From Cellulomonas sp. URHE0023 (GTDB lineage: Bacteria > Actinomycetota > Actinomycetes > Actinomycetales > Cellulomonadaceae), in NCBI RefSeq assembly GCF_000688475.1, contig NZ_JIAN01000005.1:868001-932000 (forward strand): DNA of 64,000 nucleotides, read 5' to 3'. The notes under the pieces were generated by a model that was given only the letters and a program-made list of their open reading frames with translations, was not told the DNA's origin and ran no database searches. Made by a program: the position numbers and the translations under genes. Shown here one piece after another: positions 52,029 to 60,627 of this stretch (position 1 is its first letter; every line of letters begins with the position of its first letter).

Positions 52029-52367
52029 CCCAGCCGGCGACCCCAGCACGCGCCGCGACACGCTCCGTCGTCACCGCGGGTGATGTCTTCAGCAATGCTT
52101 GCACTTGACCTCATCGACATGCTGAGCGACTCTGGGTTTGCAGCCTGTTGGCACACGTCAGTGCCGACACGTTCCAACGGGCGGGGCACCTCAGCGTGGA
52201 GGGAGCGCTCCCATCGGGGCAACCCTGCTCGACCTCGGTCGCTGAAGCAGGCACCGAGTCCGTCCTGGACGGCCGTCGTGAGACGTTCCGTCACCTCGCC
52301 AGCGGTCCCGCTGCGGTCGACAACCCCGTCGGCCGTGGCGCGAAGCAGCGAGCGTGGAGACAACTCA
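52029..52367. other. Intergenic region ahead of the GH81 gene
   Basis: 339 bases without a gene. A possible promoter TTGACC (52105-52110), 17 nt, GACTCT (52128-52133) precedes the CelR/CebR-like palindrome at 52200-52213. GCAA-TGC-TTGC is a small palindrome near 52093. I see no reading frame with a ribosome binding site here and no RNA gene. Confidence 0.55.
52200..52213. promoter_or_regulatory. CelR/CebR-type cellobiose operator
   Basis: AGGGAGCGCTCCCA matches the CelR/CebR operator consensus TGGGAGCGCTCCCA at 13 of 14 bases and contains the perfect 12-bp palindrome GGGAGCGCTCCC. This LacI-family repressor controls cellulase genes in Thermobifida, Streptomyces and Cellulomonas. The site is 155 nt ahead of the GH81 start. 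No celR gene is in the window. Confidence 0.72.
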
Positions 52368-55300
52368 ATGTCAAGTCAAGCAGGCCTCGAGCGCACGGGG
52401 CCATGGACTGTTCAGGGCGGTCGCCGGTGGGTGGCCATGATCGTGGCCGGCGCCTTGCTGGCTTATCTCGTGCAGGTGATGGTCCTCCCGCTGCCCCGGG
52501 CAGCTGCGGCCGTCGGCGTCGGCTCCGGGAGCTACGCGGAGGGGACACCGACCGGCGGCGCGGTGCCCACCGAGTGCAACGACGCACCGGTGACGGACCC
52601 CAAGGCGCACGTCACGGCGAACTTCCCGGCGGGCGCGGTCCCCACCAACGACTGGTGGACGTCGCTGCTGTGGCGCAAGTTCAACTGTGCGTCGATCTCC
52701 GAGAACCTCATGGCCCACCCCCTGGCGCTGCACGCGTTCACCGACGGGCTCGGCGTGAGCTACCCGACGACCGCGACCATCTCGGGCACCGCGACCGGCG
52801 TCGGCGAGTACCACTACCCGTACGCCGAGGACTTCCGCCTGGGCATCGCCGGGCTGTCCGCCGATGGCAAGGTCGACGGGTACTCCGACTGGACGGTCAG
52901 CGAGCTGTGGACCAACGGCAGCAGCAGCCTCCGGACCACGTTCGGGCACGGCCTGCCGTTCGTGTACGCGACGAAGACCGGCGGGAACGCGACGCTGACC
53001 GGAGCCGCGGCCCCGACGGTGTGGAGCAACGGGAACGCGGCCGTCGGCTACACCATCAACGGGCACGACTACGCCGCGTTCGGCCCGACCGGCTCCACCT
53101 GGTCGGTCTCGGGCAACACGATCAGCTCGTCGCTCAACGGCGGCTCGTTCTTCTCGGTCGCCGTGCTTCCGACCACGCCGAGCAGCAGCGCGGCCGACCG
53201 CGTCGCCGCGCTCAACGCCTTCGCTCCGTACGCCCACAACCACGTGACCGGCACCAAGGTGACGTGGTCGTACGACGAGGCCACCGCGCGCATGACCGCG
53301 TCCTACGCCTTCACCACGACGGCGAAGCAGGGATCCGGCACCGGCACCGTGTACGCGCTGTACCCCCACCAGCGGGACAACCTGTCCGGTGCGAACCTGA
53401 CCGGGTACTCCTACGTCTCCCCGCGCGGCCCGATGAGGGTCGTCGTCGGGAGCTCGCAGTTCCAGACCGTCACGCCGTTCAACGGTGTGCTCCCCCAGCT
53501 GGCCAACACCGGGTTCCCGGCCGGGTCGGCGGACGCCGCCCAGCTGGGCAGCTACGTCGACCAGGTGGCCACGGGCGACCCGTTCGCCGGGTTCGGAGAC
53601 GACACCTACTGGACCGGCAAGGCCTTCGGGCGGATCTCGCAGGCGGCCCAGATCGCGAACATGACCGGGAAGCCGGCCGCGCGCGACCAGCTGGTCGGCG
53701 CCATGAGGACCCGGCTCTCCGACTGGCTCACGGCCTCACCCGGGGAGACGACCAGGTCGTTCTGGTACAACAAGTCGTGGGGCACCCTGATCGGCTACCC
53801 CGCGTCGTACGGCTCCGACACGGACCTGAACGACCACCACTTCCACTACGGCTACTTCGTGGTCGGTGCGGCGACGGTGGCGGAGTTCGACCCGGCGTGG
53901 GCGGCCGACTCGGCGTACGGCGGCATGCTCAACACCGTCATCAAGGACGCAGCCAACTGGGACCGGTCCGACACGCGGTTCCCGTTCCTGCGGGACTTCG
54001 ACATCTACGCGGGGCACGACTGGGCCGCAGGGCACGGGGCCTTCGCCGCGGGGAACAACCAGGAGTCGTCGTCGGAGGGCATGAACTTCGCCAGCGGCCT
54101 CATCCAGTGGGGGCAGACGACCGGCAACAAGACGGTCCGTGACCTCGGTATCTACCTGTACACGACGCAGGCGTCGGCCATCCAGAACTACTGGTTCGAC
54201 ACCGACGACGAGGCGTTCCCGGCGGCGTTCGGGCACTCGACGGTCGGCATGGTGTGGGGCGACGGGGGCTCGTACTCCACGTGGTTCTCCGCCGAGCCCG
54301 AGATGATCCAGGGCATCAACCTGCTGCCCAGCACCGGCGGGCACCTGTACCTCGGGTACGACCCGGCGTACATCACGCGCAACCTCGCCGAGCTGGAACG
54401 CAACAACGGCGGGCCCGCGACGGTGTGGAAGGACATCCTCTGGGAGTTCCAGGCGCTGGCCGACGCCCCGACGGCGCTGACCCAGTTCCGATCCCAGGCC
54501 GACTCCTACGCGATCGAGGAAGGCGAGTCCCGGGCGCACACGTTCTACTGGCTCAAGAACCTCGCCGGGCTGGGGACCGTGGACAGGTCGGTCACCGCGA
54601 ACACGCCGCTGCACGCGGTGTTCGTGAAGAACGGGGTGCGGACGTACCAGGCCGCGAACCCGAGCGGGTCGGCGATCACCGTGACGTTCTCCAACGGCGT
54701 CACCCTTGCGGTCCCGGCCAGGTCCGTGGCCAGCTCGAACACCACGGCACCGCCCGCGGACACGACCGCACCGTCGACCCCGACGGGCCTGACCGCCTCC
54801 GGGACGACGTCCACGTCGACCAACCTCGCCTGGTCGGCCTCGACCGACGCCGTCGGCGTCACCGGGTACGAGGTCCTTCGGGCCGGCGCAGTCGTCGGCA
54901 CCGTGTCCGGGACCACCTACGCGGCGACGGGCCTGAGCCCGTCGACGGCGTACGGCTTCACGGTCCGGGCGCTCGACGCGGCAGGCAACCGCTCCGCGAG
55001 CAGCGCCACGGTCACCGTCACGACGGCCGGGTCCGGCGGTGACACCACGGCACCGTCCGCGCCGTACGGTCTGGCCGCCTCGGGCACCACGTCGTCGGCG
55101 ACGACGCTCGGGTGGACCGCCTCGACCGACAACGTCGCCGTCACGGGGTACGAGGTGCTCCGCAACGGGACGGTCGTCGGCTCGACCGCCGGGCGGACGT
55201 ACACCGCGACCGGTCTCGCGGCGTCGACGGCCTACACGTTCACCGTGCGGGCGTACGACGCGGCAGGCAACCGGTCCGGCGCCAGCAACGCCGTCGCGGT

Positions 55301-55736
55301 CACGACCACGGGTACGTCGACGGGCGGTGTGGACGCCACGTCACGGATCCAGGCCGAGGCCTACAACGGCATGGCCGGAGTCGCGAAGGAGACCACGCAG
55401 GACGTCGACGGCGGCCAGGACGTCGGCTGGATCGCGAACGGCGACCACATCCGGTTCGACAACGTGAGCTTCGGCGCAACGGCGCGGTCGACCCTCGTCG
55501 CCCGGGTGGCGTCCGGTGCGGCCGGCGGCATCAGCGGGCTGGTCAACGTGCGTCTCGACAGCCTCACGGGTCCGTCGATCGGCAGCTTCGCGATCGCCAG
55601 CACGGGCGGCTGGCAGAGCTGGCAGACCGTGCCGGCCAACATCGTGCCCACCACGGGCACGCACACCGTGTACCTGACGTTCGACTCCGGGCAGCCGGCC
55701 GACTACGTCAACGTCAACTGGTTCACGTTCCAGTAG
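52368..55736 (+). CDS. Secreted GH81 endo-beta-1,3-glucanase with FN3 and CBM6 domains
   Basis: 1122 residues from ATG 52368 with GGAGA upstream. A long signal peptide ends near residue 47 (PLPRAAAAVG). The GH81 catalytic region spans about 50-790. Conserved blocks include DLNDHHFHYGYFV (about 485) and GNNQESSSEGMNF (about 563), which hold the candidate acid/base Glu residues. Then two FN3 domains (about 798-890 and 890-980) with the repeat TTAPSxPxGLxASGTTS, and a C-terminal CBM6 (about 990-1122, RIQAEAYNGM to NWFTFQ). It degrades laminarin or fungal cell-wall glucan outside the cell. Control by a CelR-type site is likely. Confidence 0.93.
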   Translation: MSSQAGLERTGPWTVQGGRRWVAMIVAGALLAYLVQVMVLPLPRAAAAVGVGSGSYAEGTPTGGAVPTECNDAPVTDPKAHVTANFPAGAVPTNDWWTSLLWRKFNCASISENLMAHPLALHAFTDGLGVSYPTTATISGTATGVGEYHYPYAEDFRLGIAGLSADGKVDGYSDWTVSELWTNGSSSLRTTFGHGLPFVYATKTGGNATLTGAAAPTVWSNGNAAVGYTINGHDYAAFGPTGSTWSVSGNTISSSLNGGSFFSVAVLPTTPSSSAADRVAALNAFAPYAHNHVTGTKVTWSYDEATARMTASYAFTTTAKQGSGTGTVYALYPHQRDNLSGANLTGYSYVSPRGPMRVVVGSSQFQTVTPFNGVLPQLANTGFPAGSADAAQLGSYVDQVATGDPFAGFGDDTYWTGKAFGRISQAAQIANMTGKPAARDQLVGAMRTRLSDWLTASPGETTRSFWYNKSWGTLIGYPASYGSDTDLNDHHFHYGYFVVGAATVAEFDPAWAADSAYGGMLNTVIKDAANWDRSDTRFPFLRDFDIYAGHDWAAGHGAFAAGNNQESSSEGMNFASGLIQWGQTTGNKTVRDLGIYLYTTQASAIQNYWFDTDDEAFPAAFGHSTVGMVWGDGGSYSTWFSAEPEMIQGINLLPSTGGHLYLGYDPAYITRNLAELERNNGGPATVWKDILWEFQALADAPTALTQFRSQADSYAIEEGESRAHTFYWLKNLAGLGTVDRSVTANTPLHAVFVKNGVRTYQAANPSGSAITVTFSNGVTLAVPARSVASSNTTAPPADTTAPSTPTGLTASGTTSTSTNLAWSASTDAVGVTGYEVLRAGAVVGTVSGTTYAATGLSPSTAYGFTVRALDAAGNRSASSATVTVTTAGSGGDTTAPSAPYGLAASGTTSSATTLGWTASTDNVAVTGYEVLRNGTVVGSTAGRTYTATGLAASTAYTFTVRAYDAAGNRSGASNAVAVTTTGTSTGGVDATSRIQAEAYNGMAGVAKETTQDVDGGQDVGWIANGDHIRFDNVSFGATARSTLVARVASGAAGGISGLVNVRLDSLTGPSIGSFAIASTGGWQSWQTVPANIVPTTGTHTVYLTFDSGQPADYVNVNWFTFQ

Positions 55737-55748
55737 CGCACGGCTCGG

Positions 55749-55841
55749 GACTACCCCCCACGGGTGCTGCACCGGTATCAGGCGGTTCTGGCCGACCTCT
55801 TCCAGTCGCAACCTTTTCGCAGGCACCCGAGGGGGGTAGTC
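55749..55841 (+). promoter_or_regulatory. Inverted repeat sequestering the ribosome binding site of the M4 protease
   Basis: GACTACCCCCCACGGGTGC (55749-55767) and its inverted copy (55823-55841) match at 18 of 19 positions. The right arm contains the GAGGGGGG ribosome binding site of the protease gene and ends at the base before its ATG (55842). A transcript that starts upstream would fold the ribosome binding site into a 19-bp stem with a 55-nt loop. The same repeat could also be a DNA operator if transcription starts between the arms. Confidence 0.6.
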
Positions 55842-57032
55842 ATGAGCACCAAGGAGCACGCCAACTGCATCACACCGCCTTTCCTGCTCGAGAAGCTTCT
55901 GGAGTCACCCGATCCTCAGATCAGCGACGCGGCACGGCGGACCCTGCTGACCAGCGCCCAGCTGCGCGGTGAGCGTCTGACCGCCGCGCCGTTCGCCGCT
56001 GCCGCGCTGTTGTCCGCACCGGGCACCGGCACACGGCGCATCTTCGACACCGAGCACCGGGAGAACACCGCAGGCCCGCTCGCGCGGTCCGAGAAGGGGC
56101 AGGCCGTCGCCGACGCGTCGGTCAACCAGGCGTTCGACGGGCTCGGCCTGACCCGCACGTTCTACCTCGACGTCCTGGGCCGCAACGCCATCGACGGGCG
56201 GGGTGGCCGGCTCGACGGCTACGTGCACTACGGGACGGCGTTCAACAACGCGTTCTGGGACGGCCGGCAGATGGTCTTCGGCGACGGGGACGGCCGGATC
56301 TTCTCCGATCTGACCGGTTCCATCGACGTGATCGCGCACGAGCTCACGCACGGCGTGACCGAGGCGGTCGCCGGTCTCGAGTACCACGTCCAGCCGGGCG
56401 CCCTCAACGAGTCGGTCTCCGACGTGTTCGGCTCGCTGGTCAAGCAGTACGGGCAGCACCAGACCGCGGAGGACGCCGACTGGCTCATCGGGAACGACAT
56501 CTTCACGCCCGGCTTCGCGGGTGACGCGCTCCGGTCCCTCAAGGCTCCCGGCACGGCCTACGACAACCCGACGCTCGGCCACGACCAGCAGCCGGCGCAC
56601 ATGAAGGACTTCATCGTCCTGCCCGACACCGGTTCCGGTGACTGGGGCGGCGTGCACTACAACTCCGGGATCCCCAACAAGGCGTTCTACCTCGTCGCGA
56701 CCGCGATCGGCGGGTACGCGTGGCAGGCACCGGGCCACATCTGGTTCGAGGCCCTCAAGGCGTCACGCCCGAGGACCGACTTCGCGGAGTTCGCGCAGAT
56801 CACCCTCGAGAAGGCCGGCCACCTGTACGGGGCGTCCTCGACGGAGGCGAGCGCCGTGGCGGACGCGTGGAAGCAGGTCGGCGTCAAGGTCGTGCGCCCC
56901 AAGGCGTCCGTCTCGGCGTCGGTGGCCGCGGTGGACCCGATGCCGGACCTCACGGAGCGGCTGGACCGCATCTCTGCGAGCATCGACGCTCTGACGACGC
57001 TCGTGCGCGAGTCGACCAGGGAACCCGTATGA
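55842..57032 (+). CDS. Protealysin-like M4 metalloprotease without signal peptide
   Basis: 396 residues from ATG 55842. No signal peptide. The short N-terminal propeptide carries CITPPFLLEKLL (residues 9-20), the PPL-type motif of protealysin-like precursors. Catalytic zinc site HELTH at 166-170 with Glu167, third ligand Glu190 in GALNESVSDVFG, and His272 in GVHYNSGIP as proton donor. A C-terminal extension of about 50 residues with a coiled-coil-like run (DLTERLDRISASIDALTTLV) follows. Protealysin-like enzymes act inside cells or are released by an unconventional route. The adjacent gene looks like the emfourin inhibitor. Confidence 0.9.
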   Translation: MSTKEHANCITPPFLLEKLLESPDPQISDAARRTLLTSAQLRGERLTAAPFAAAALLSAPGTGTRRIFDTEHRENTAGPLARSEKGQAVADASVNQAFDGLGLTRTFYLDVLGRNAIDGRGGRLDGYVHYGTAFNNAFWDGRQMVFGDGDGRIFSDLTGSIDVIAHELTHGVTEAVAGLEYHVQPGALNESVSDVFGSLVKQYGQHQTAEDADWLIGNDIFTPGFAGDALRSLKAPGTAYDNPTLGHDQQPAHMKDFIVLPDTGSGDWGGVHYNSGIPNKAFYLVATAIGGYAWQAPGHIWFEALKASRPRTDFAEFAQITLEKAGHLYGASSTEASAVADAWKQVGVKVVRPKASVSASVAAVDPMPDLTERLDRISASIDALTTLVRESTREPV

Positions 57033-57065
57033 CGCGCGCGCTGCCGCACAACTGAGGGAGGCACC

Positions 57066-57383
57066 GTGGCCACGAAGGTCACCCTCCAGACCGCCGGGGG
57101 CATGGCGGCACCGTTCGCTCCGCCCCCGACGGTCGTCGAAGCGGACGACCTGGACGAGGCCGCGCAGCAGGACCTGCACCAGCTGGTGAAGGCCGCGGAT
57201 GCGCGCGACCCGGCAGCGGACGATGACGGGCCGGGTCTGCGCCGTGACGCCCAGTCGTACGAGATCACCGTCGAGGACACCGACGGGTCGGTCGTGGTGC
57301 TCTCTGCCGTCGACGGCGCAGTGACCCCGCAGTTCGCGCAGCTACGGGACTGGATCCGGGACCACGGCCGTGCGGGGGGCTGA
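57066..57383 (+). CDS. Emfourin-like protealysin inhibitor
   Basis: 105 residues, 33 bp behind the protease gene and in the same direction. The chain is a small acidic protein (VVEADDLDEAAQQDLHQLVKAA, then YEITVEDTDGSVVVLSAVDG and FAQLRDWIRDHG) with the length and order of the emfourin family, which inhibits protealysin-like M4 proteases and is encoded beside them. The pair would protect the cell from its own protease. The 3-prime end overlaps the 3-prime end of the converging modC gene by 42 bp. I assign the family by pattern and neighbourhood. Confidence 0.8.
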   Translation: MATKVTLQTAGGMAAPFAPPPTVVEADDLDEAAQQDLHQLVKAADARDPAADDDGPGLRRDAQSYEITVEDTDGSVVVLSAVDGAVTPQFAQLRDWIRDHGRAGG

Positions 57384-58445
57384 CGGGCCGTAGACCTCGA
57401 GCTCGGTGGCCTTGGCCGACAGCCACACCTGTCCCCCGGGTCGCAGGCCGAGGTCGGCGACGGCTGCCGGGGTCACGTCCACGAGGACCGACGGCTCACC
57501 GTGCAGGTCGAGGCGGACCCGGTCGGTGAGCAGCGTGAGGCCCTCGATCGTGGCCGGCCAGGTGTTGCGTGCGCTGGAGACGTCCGGACGGTGCGGGCTG
57601 ACGATCACGGCAGACGGGCGCAGCGCGACGAGGACGGCGCCGTGCTGACCGTGGTCGGGGACGACGAACGTCCCGCCCGCGTCGAGCGTGACCTGGTCGC
57701 CGTCGGCGGTCCCCGTGTAGAGGTTCAGGCCGACGAGCTTGGCGACGTACTCCGTGGCAGGCCGGCGCGCGACGTCCGCCGGGCTGCCTTCCTGGACGAT
57801 CCGCCCGTGCTCGAGCACGACCAGGCGGTCGGCCAGGACGAGGGCCTCCACGGGGTCGTGCGTCACGACGAGGCAGGGTCCGTCGAAGCTGGACAGGTGA
57901 CGCTTGAGCTCGGACTGCACGTCGAGCCTCGTGCGCGCGTCGAGGGCGGACAGCGGCTCGTCGAGCAGCAGCAGGGCCGGGTCACCCGCGAGGGCGCGAC
58001 CCAGGGCCACGCGTTGCGCCTGGCCACCGGACAGGTCGCCGGGCCGCCGCCCGGACAGCTCGGTCAGGCCGAGCCGGGCCAGCCACCGGTCGGCCGTCGT
58101 ACGGGCGTCGGAACGGCTCATCCCCCGTGCGCGCGGAGAGAACGCGACGTTGTCCCGCACGCTGAGGTGGGGGAAGAGCCGGTAGTTCTGGAAGACGAGC
58201 CCGACGGGCCGGTCGGCGGCCTCGACGAAGGTGCCGGTCCCGGCGTCGTCCAGCACCGCCCCGTCGAGCAGGACCTGGCCGCCGGAGATCGGCGTGAGGC
58301 CTGCGAGCGCGCGGAGCAGCGTCGACTTCCCTGACCCGTTGGGACCGAGGACCGCCACGACCTCACCTGGCGCGGCGACGAGGTCCACGTCGAGCGTGAA
58401 GCCGCCGCGGGCCACTCGTGCCCGAACCGCGAGCCCGGCCGTCAT
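57342..58445 (-). CDS. modC: Molybdate ABC transporter ATP-binding protein
   Basis: 367 residues from ATG 58445, which overlaps the modB stop in an ATGA. Walker A GPNGSGKST, signature LSGGQAQRVALGRAL, Walker B LLLDEPLSALD and the H-loop VVTHDPVEA. The C-terminal third carries a MOP/TOBE domain (VRLDLHGEPSVLVDVTPAAV, LRPGGQVWLSAKATELEVY) that binds oxyanions. It powers import of molybdate or tungstate with modB and modA. The end of the gene overlaps the emfourin-like gene on the other strand. Confidence 0.9.
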   Translation of the reverse strand: MTAGLAVRARVARGGFTLDVDLVAAPGEVVAVLGPNGSGKSTLLRALAGLTPISGGQVLLDGAVLDDAGTGTFVEAADRPVGLVFQNYRLFPHLSVRDNVAFSPRARGMSRSDARTTADRWLARLGLTELSGRRPGDLSGGQAQRVALGRALAGDPALLLLDEPLSALDARTRLDVQSELKRHLSSFDGPCLVVTHDPVEALVLADRLVVLEHGRIVQEGSPADVARRPATEYVAKLVGLNLYTGTADGDQVTLDAGGTFVVPDHGQHGAVLVALRPSAVIVSPHRPDVSSARNTWPATIEGLTLLTDRVRLDLHGEPSVLVDVTPAAVADLGLRPGGQVWLSAKATELEVYGPSAPRTAVVPDPVP

Positions 58446-59287
58446 GCGGCGACCCCACCCCGGAGCCACCTGTCACGCAGGGCGACGAGCACCGCGACCG
58501 ACACGAGGAGCAGGACGAGGCTGAGCAGGATCGCGGCGTCGGGCTCGGTCTCGAGGGCGTAGTACACCGCGATGGGCAGGGTCTGCGTGCGGCCGGGAAA
58601 GCTGCCGGCGAACGTGATCGTGGCCCCGAACTCTCCGAGCGCGCGTGCCCAGCAGAGCACCGCACCGGCCACGAGCGACGGCCCGATCAGGGGCATCGTG
58701 ACCCGCCGGAACACGGTCATGCGGCTCGCACCGAGCGCCGCCGCGGCCTCGTCGAGTCCGCGGTCCGCGGACCGGAGCGCGCCTTCGACGGTCACGACGA
58801 GGAAGGGCATCGCGACGAACGTCTGGGCGATGACGACGGCCGCCGACGTGAAGGGCAGGGTGATGCCGAACCACTGGTCGAGGAGCTGCCCCACGAACCC
58901 GGTGCGCCCGAACGCGAGGAGCAGCGCGACGCCACCGACGACGGGCGGCAGCACCAGCGGGAGCGTGACCAGGGCGCGCACCACCCGAAGACCGGGGAAC
59001 TCCGTGCGCGCCAGGACCCACGCCATCGGCACACCGACCGCCAGCGAGATCGCCGTGGCCGTGGTCGAGGTCCACAGCGACAGCCGCAGCGCCTCGCCCG
59101 CCGCCGACCCGTGCAGGATCGTCCACGCGTCGCCCCAGGGCGCGCGGATGGCGAGGCCGGCCAGCGGGACCACCAGGAAGAGGATCCCCACGAGCGCCGG
59201 TAGCAGGAGCGGGAGCGGCGCCGACCGCGACCCTCCCCCGGTGGTCGCTCGGCGCGCGCGCTCCTGCGGGCTGAGCGTCGATGGCAT
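58442..59287 (-). CDS. modB: Molybdate ABC transporter permease
   Basis: 281 residues from ATG 59287. About six membrane helices. The inner-membrane EAA motif is in DEAAAALGASRMTVFRRVTMPL, the residue pair that contacts ModC. PLVLPPVVGGVALLLAFG is typical of ModB. It ends in the ATGA that starts modC and begins 15 bp after modA, consistent with one operon. Confidence 0.92.
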   Translation of the reverse strand: MPSTLSPQERARRATTGGGSRSAPLPLLLPALVGILFLVVPLAGLAIRAPWGDAWTILHGSAAGEALRLSLWTSTTATAISLAVGVPMAWVLARTEFPGLRVVRALVTLPLVLPPVVGGVALLLAFGRTGFVGQLLDQWFGITLPFTSAAVVIAQTFVAMPFLVVTVEGALRSADRGLDEAAAALGASRMTVFRRVTMPLIGPSLVAGAVLCWARALGEFGATITFAGSFPGRTQTLPIAVYYALETEPDAAILLSLVLLLVSVAVLVALRDRWLRGGVAA

Positions 59288-59302
59288 CGTCTTGTCCTCC
59301 GG

Positions 59303-60109
59303 TCAGGGCTTCTGGAAGCCGAGCGTGGACAGCACGTCCGCAGCGTCGGACGAGAGGACGAAGTCCACGAACGCTGCCGCGACGTCGGCGTGCTCGCTGC
59401 GGGCCAGCGACGCGACCTGGTAGCTCGTCGAGGCGTTGACGTCGTCCGGGATCTCGATGCCCGTGACCTTCTCGCCCGCGGCGACCACGTCGGTCACGTA
59501 CACCACGCCCGCGTCCACCTCACCGAGCTGCACCTTGCTGAGCACCGACTTGACGTCCGGCTCGAGCGTGACGGGGGTGACCGTGATGGCCGCGCTGGTG
59601 AAGACCTTCGCGGCCGTCGCACCGCAGGGCACCTGCGGCTGGCACAGGGCAGTCGTCACCGCCGGGTCGCTCAGGTCGTCCAGGTCCGCGACCCGGCCGG
59701 GGTTCGCCGGTGGGACCACGATCTCCATGCTGTTCGTCGCGAAGACCACGGGCGAGGCGGCCGCACCGGCAGCGACGACGTCGTCCATCGTCGCCGCACT
59801 GGCCGACGCGAAGACGTCGGCGGGGGCTCCGTCGGCGATCTGGGCGGCCAGCGTCGAGCTCGCGGCGAAGCTGAACGTCACCGTCACACCCGGGTTCGCC
59901 TCCTCGAACTGCTCGCCGATCGTGGTGAACGACTCGGTGAGCGACGCGGCCGCGAGGACCGTGATCTGACCGTCGAGCCCCGGAGCACCGGACGGCGTGC
60001 CGGAGGTGGTGGCCCCGAGGTCCGAGGCGTCCGAGCACCCGGCGAGGCTGAGCCCCGCGCCGAAGCCGATGACCACGGCGACGAGCACGGGAACGGGACG
60101 ACGACGCAT
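59303..60109 (-). CDS. modA: Molybdate-binding lipoprotein
   Basis: 268 residues. Signal peptide with lipobox SLAGC (modified Cys at about residue 25), then a Ser/Gly linker. The periplasmic-binding-type domain: ITVLAAASLTESFTTIGEQF, FSFAASSTLAAQIADGAPADVFASA, MEIVVPPANPGRV and GEVDAGVVYVTDVV. The ASS and SAS oxyanion-binding motifs of ModA are visible. Tethered to the outer face of the membrane to feed the ModBC channel. Confidence 0.92.
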   Translation of the reverse strand: MRRRPVPVLVAVVIGFGAGLSLAGCSDASDLGATTSGTPSGAPGLDGQITVLAAASLTESFTTIGEQFEEANPGVTVTFSFAASSTLAAQIADGAPADVFASASAATMDDVVAAGAAASPVVFATNSMEIVVPPANPGRVADLDDLSDPAVTTALCQPQVPCGATAAKVFTSAAITVTPVTLEPDVKSVLSKVQLGEVDAGVVYVTDVVAAGEKVTGIEIPDDVNASTSYQVASLARSEHADVAAAFVDFVLSSDAADVLSTLGFQKP

Positions 60110-60127
60110 CAGCGAGCTCCTCGACGG

Positions 60128-60538
60128 TCAGTGCGCGCGCGGGATCTCGACGGACACGTTCGTCGCCTTGACCGCCGCGACGGCGAGCACGCCGGGCTCC
60201 AGACGCAGCTCGTCGGCGGCCTCGCGGCTCATCAGGGACACGAAGCGGTGCGGCCCCGACTGGATCTCGACCTGGGCCATCACGGTGTCCTTGACGACGC
60301 GGGTCACCAGGCCCGTGAACCGGTTGCGGACCGACGCCGCCGCGATGTCACCGGGAGCGAGCTGTGCGGCGTCGCGCGCGAGCTCCTCCGCGAACCGTGC
60401 CAACGCCGCACCGTCGACCGCCTGCCGACCGGAGGCGTCTGTCGTCGTCTCGATCCGACCACTCTCGGCCCAGCGGCGCACGGTGTCTGCGCTGACGCCG
60501 AGCAGGTCGGCTGCCTCTTTGATCCGGAACGTTGCCAC
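60128..60538 (-). CDS. MerR-like HTH/Mop molybdate regulator
   Basis: 136 residues from GTG 60538. Residues 1-60 are a MerR/excisionase-type HTH (FRIKEAADLLGVSADTVRRWAESGRI) and residues 70-136 a Mop/TOBE domain (NRFTGLVTRVVKDTVMAQVEIQSGPHRFVSLMSREAADELRL, read in pieces). First gene of the mod operon, 18 bp before modA. The combination binds molybdate and regulates modABC, in the role that ModE plays elsewhere. Upstream sequence near 60575-60595 holds a partial palindrome with TGCG and CGCA that could be its site. Confidence 0.87.
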   Translation of the reverse strand: MATFRIKEAADLLGVSADTVRRWAESGRIETTTDASGRQAVDGAALARFAEELARDAAQLAPGDIAAASVRNRFTGLVTRVVKDTVMAQVEIQSGPHRFVSLMSREAADELRLEPGVLAVAAVKATNVSVEIPRAH

Positions 60539-60627
60539 GCACGCAGCGTAGCCGCAGATGCGGTCGACGAGTTCTGTTGCGCACGCATTCGCACACGGAC
60601 GGGCTGCTGGAAGAAGCAGGTGCGCGC

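Noticed and set aside
60539..60627. Molybdenum cofactor riboswitch ahead of the mod operon
   Set aside because: Only 89 bp separate the Mop-type gene from the next gene's stop and no conserved Moco-riboswitch structure is seen. Regulation by the Mop protein is sufficient.
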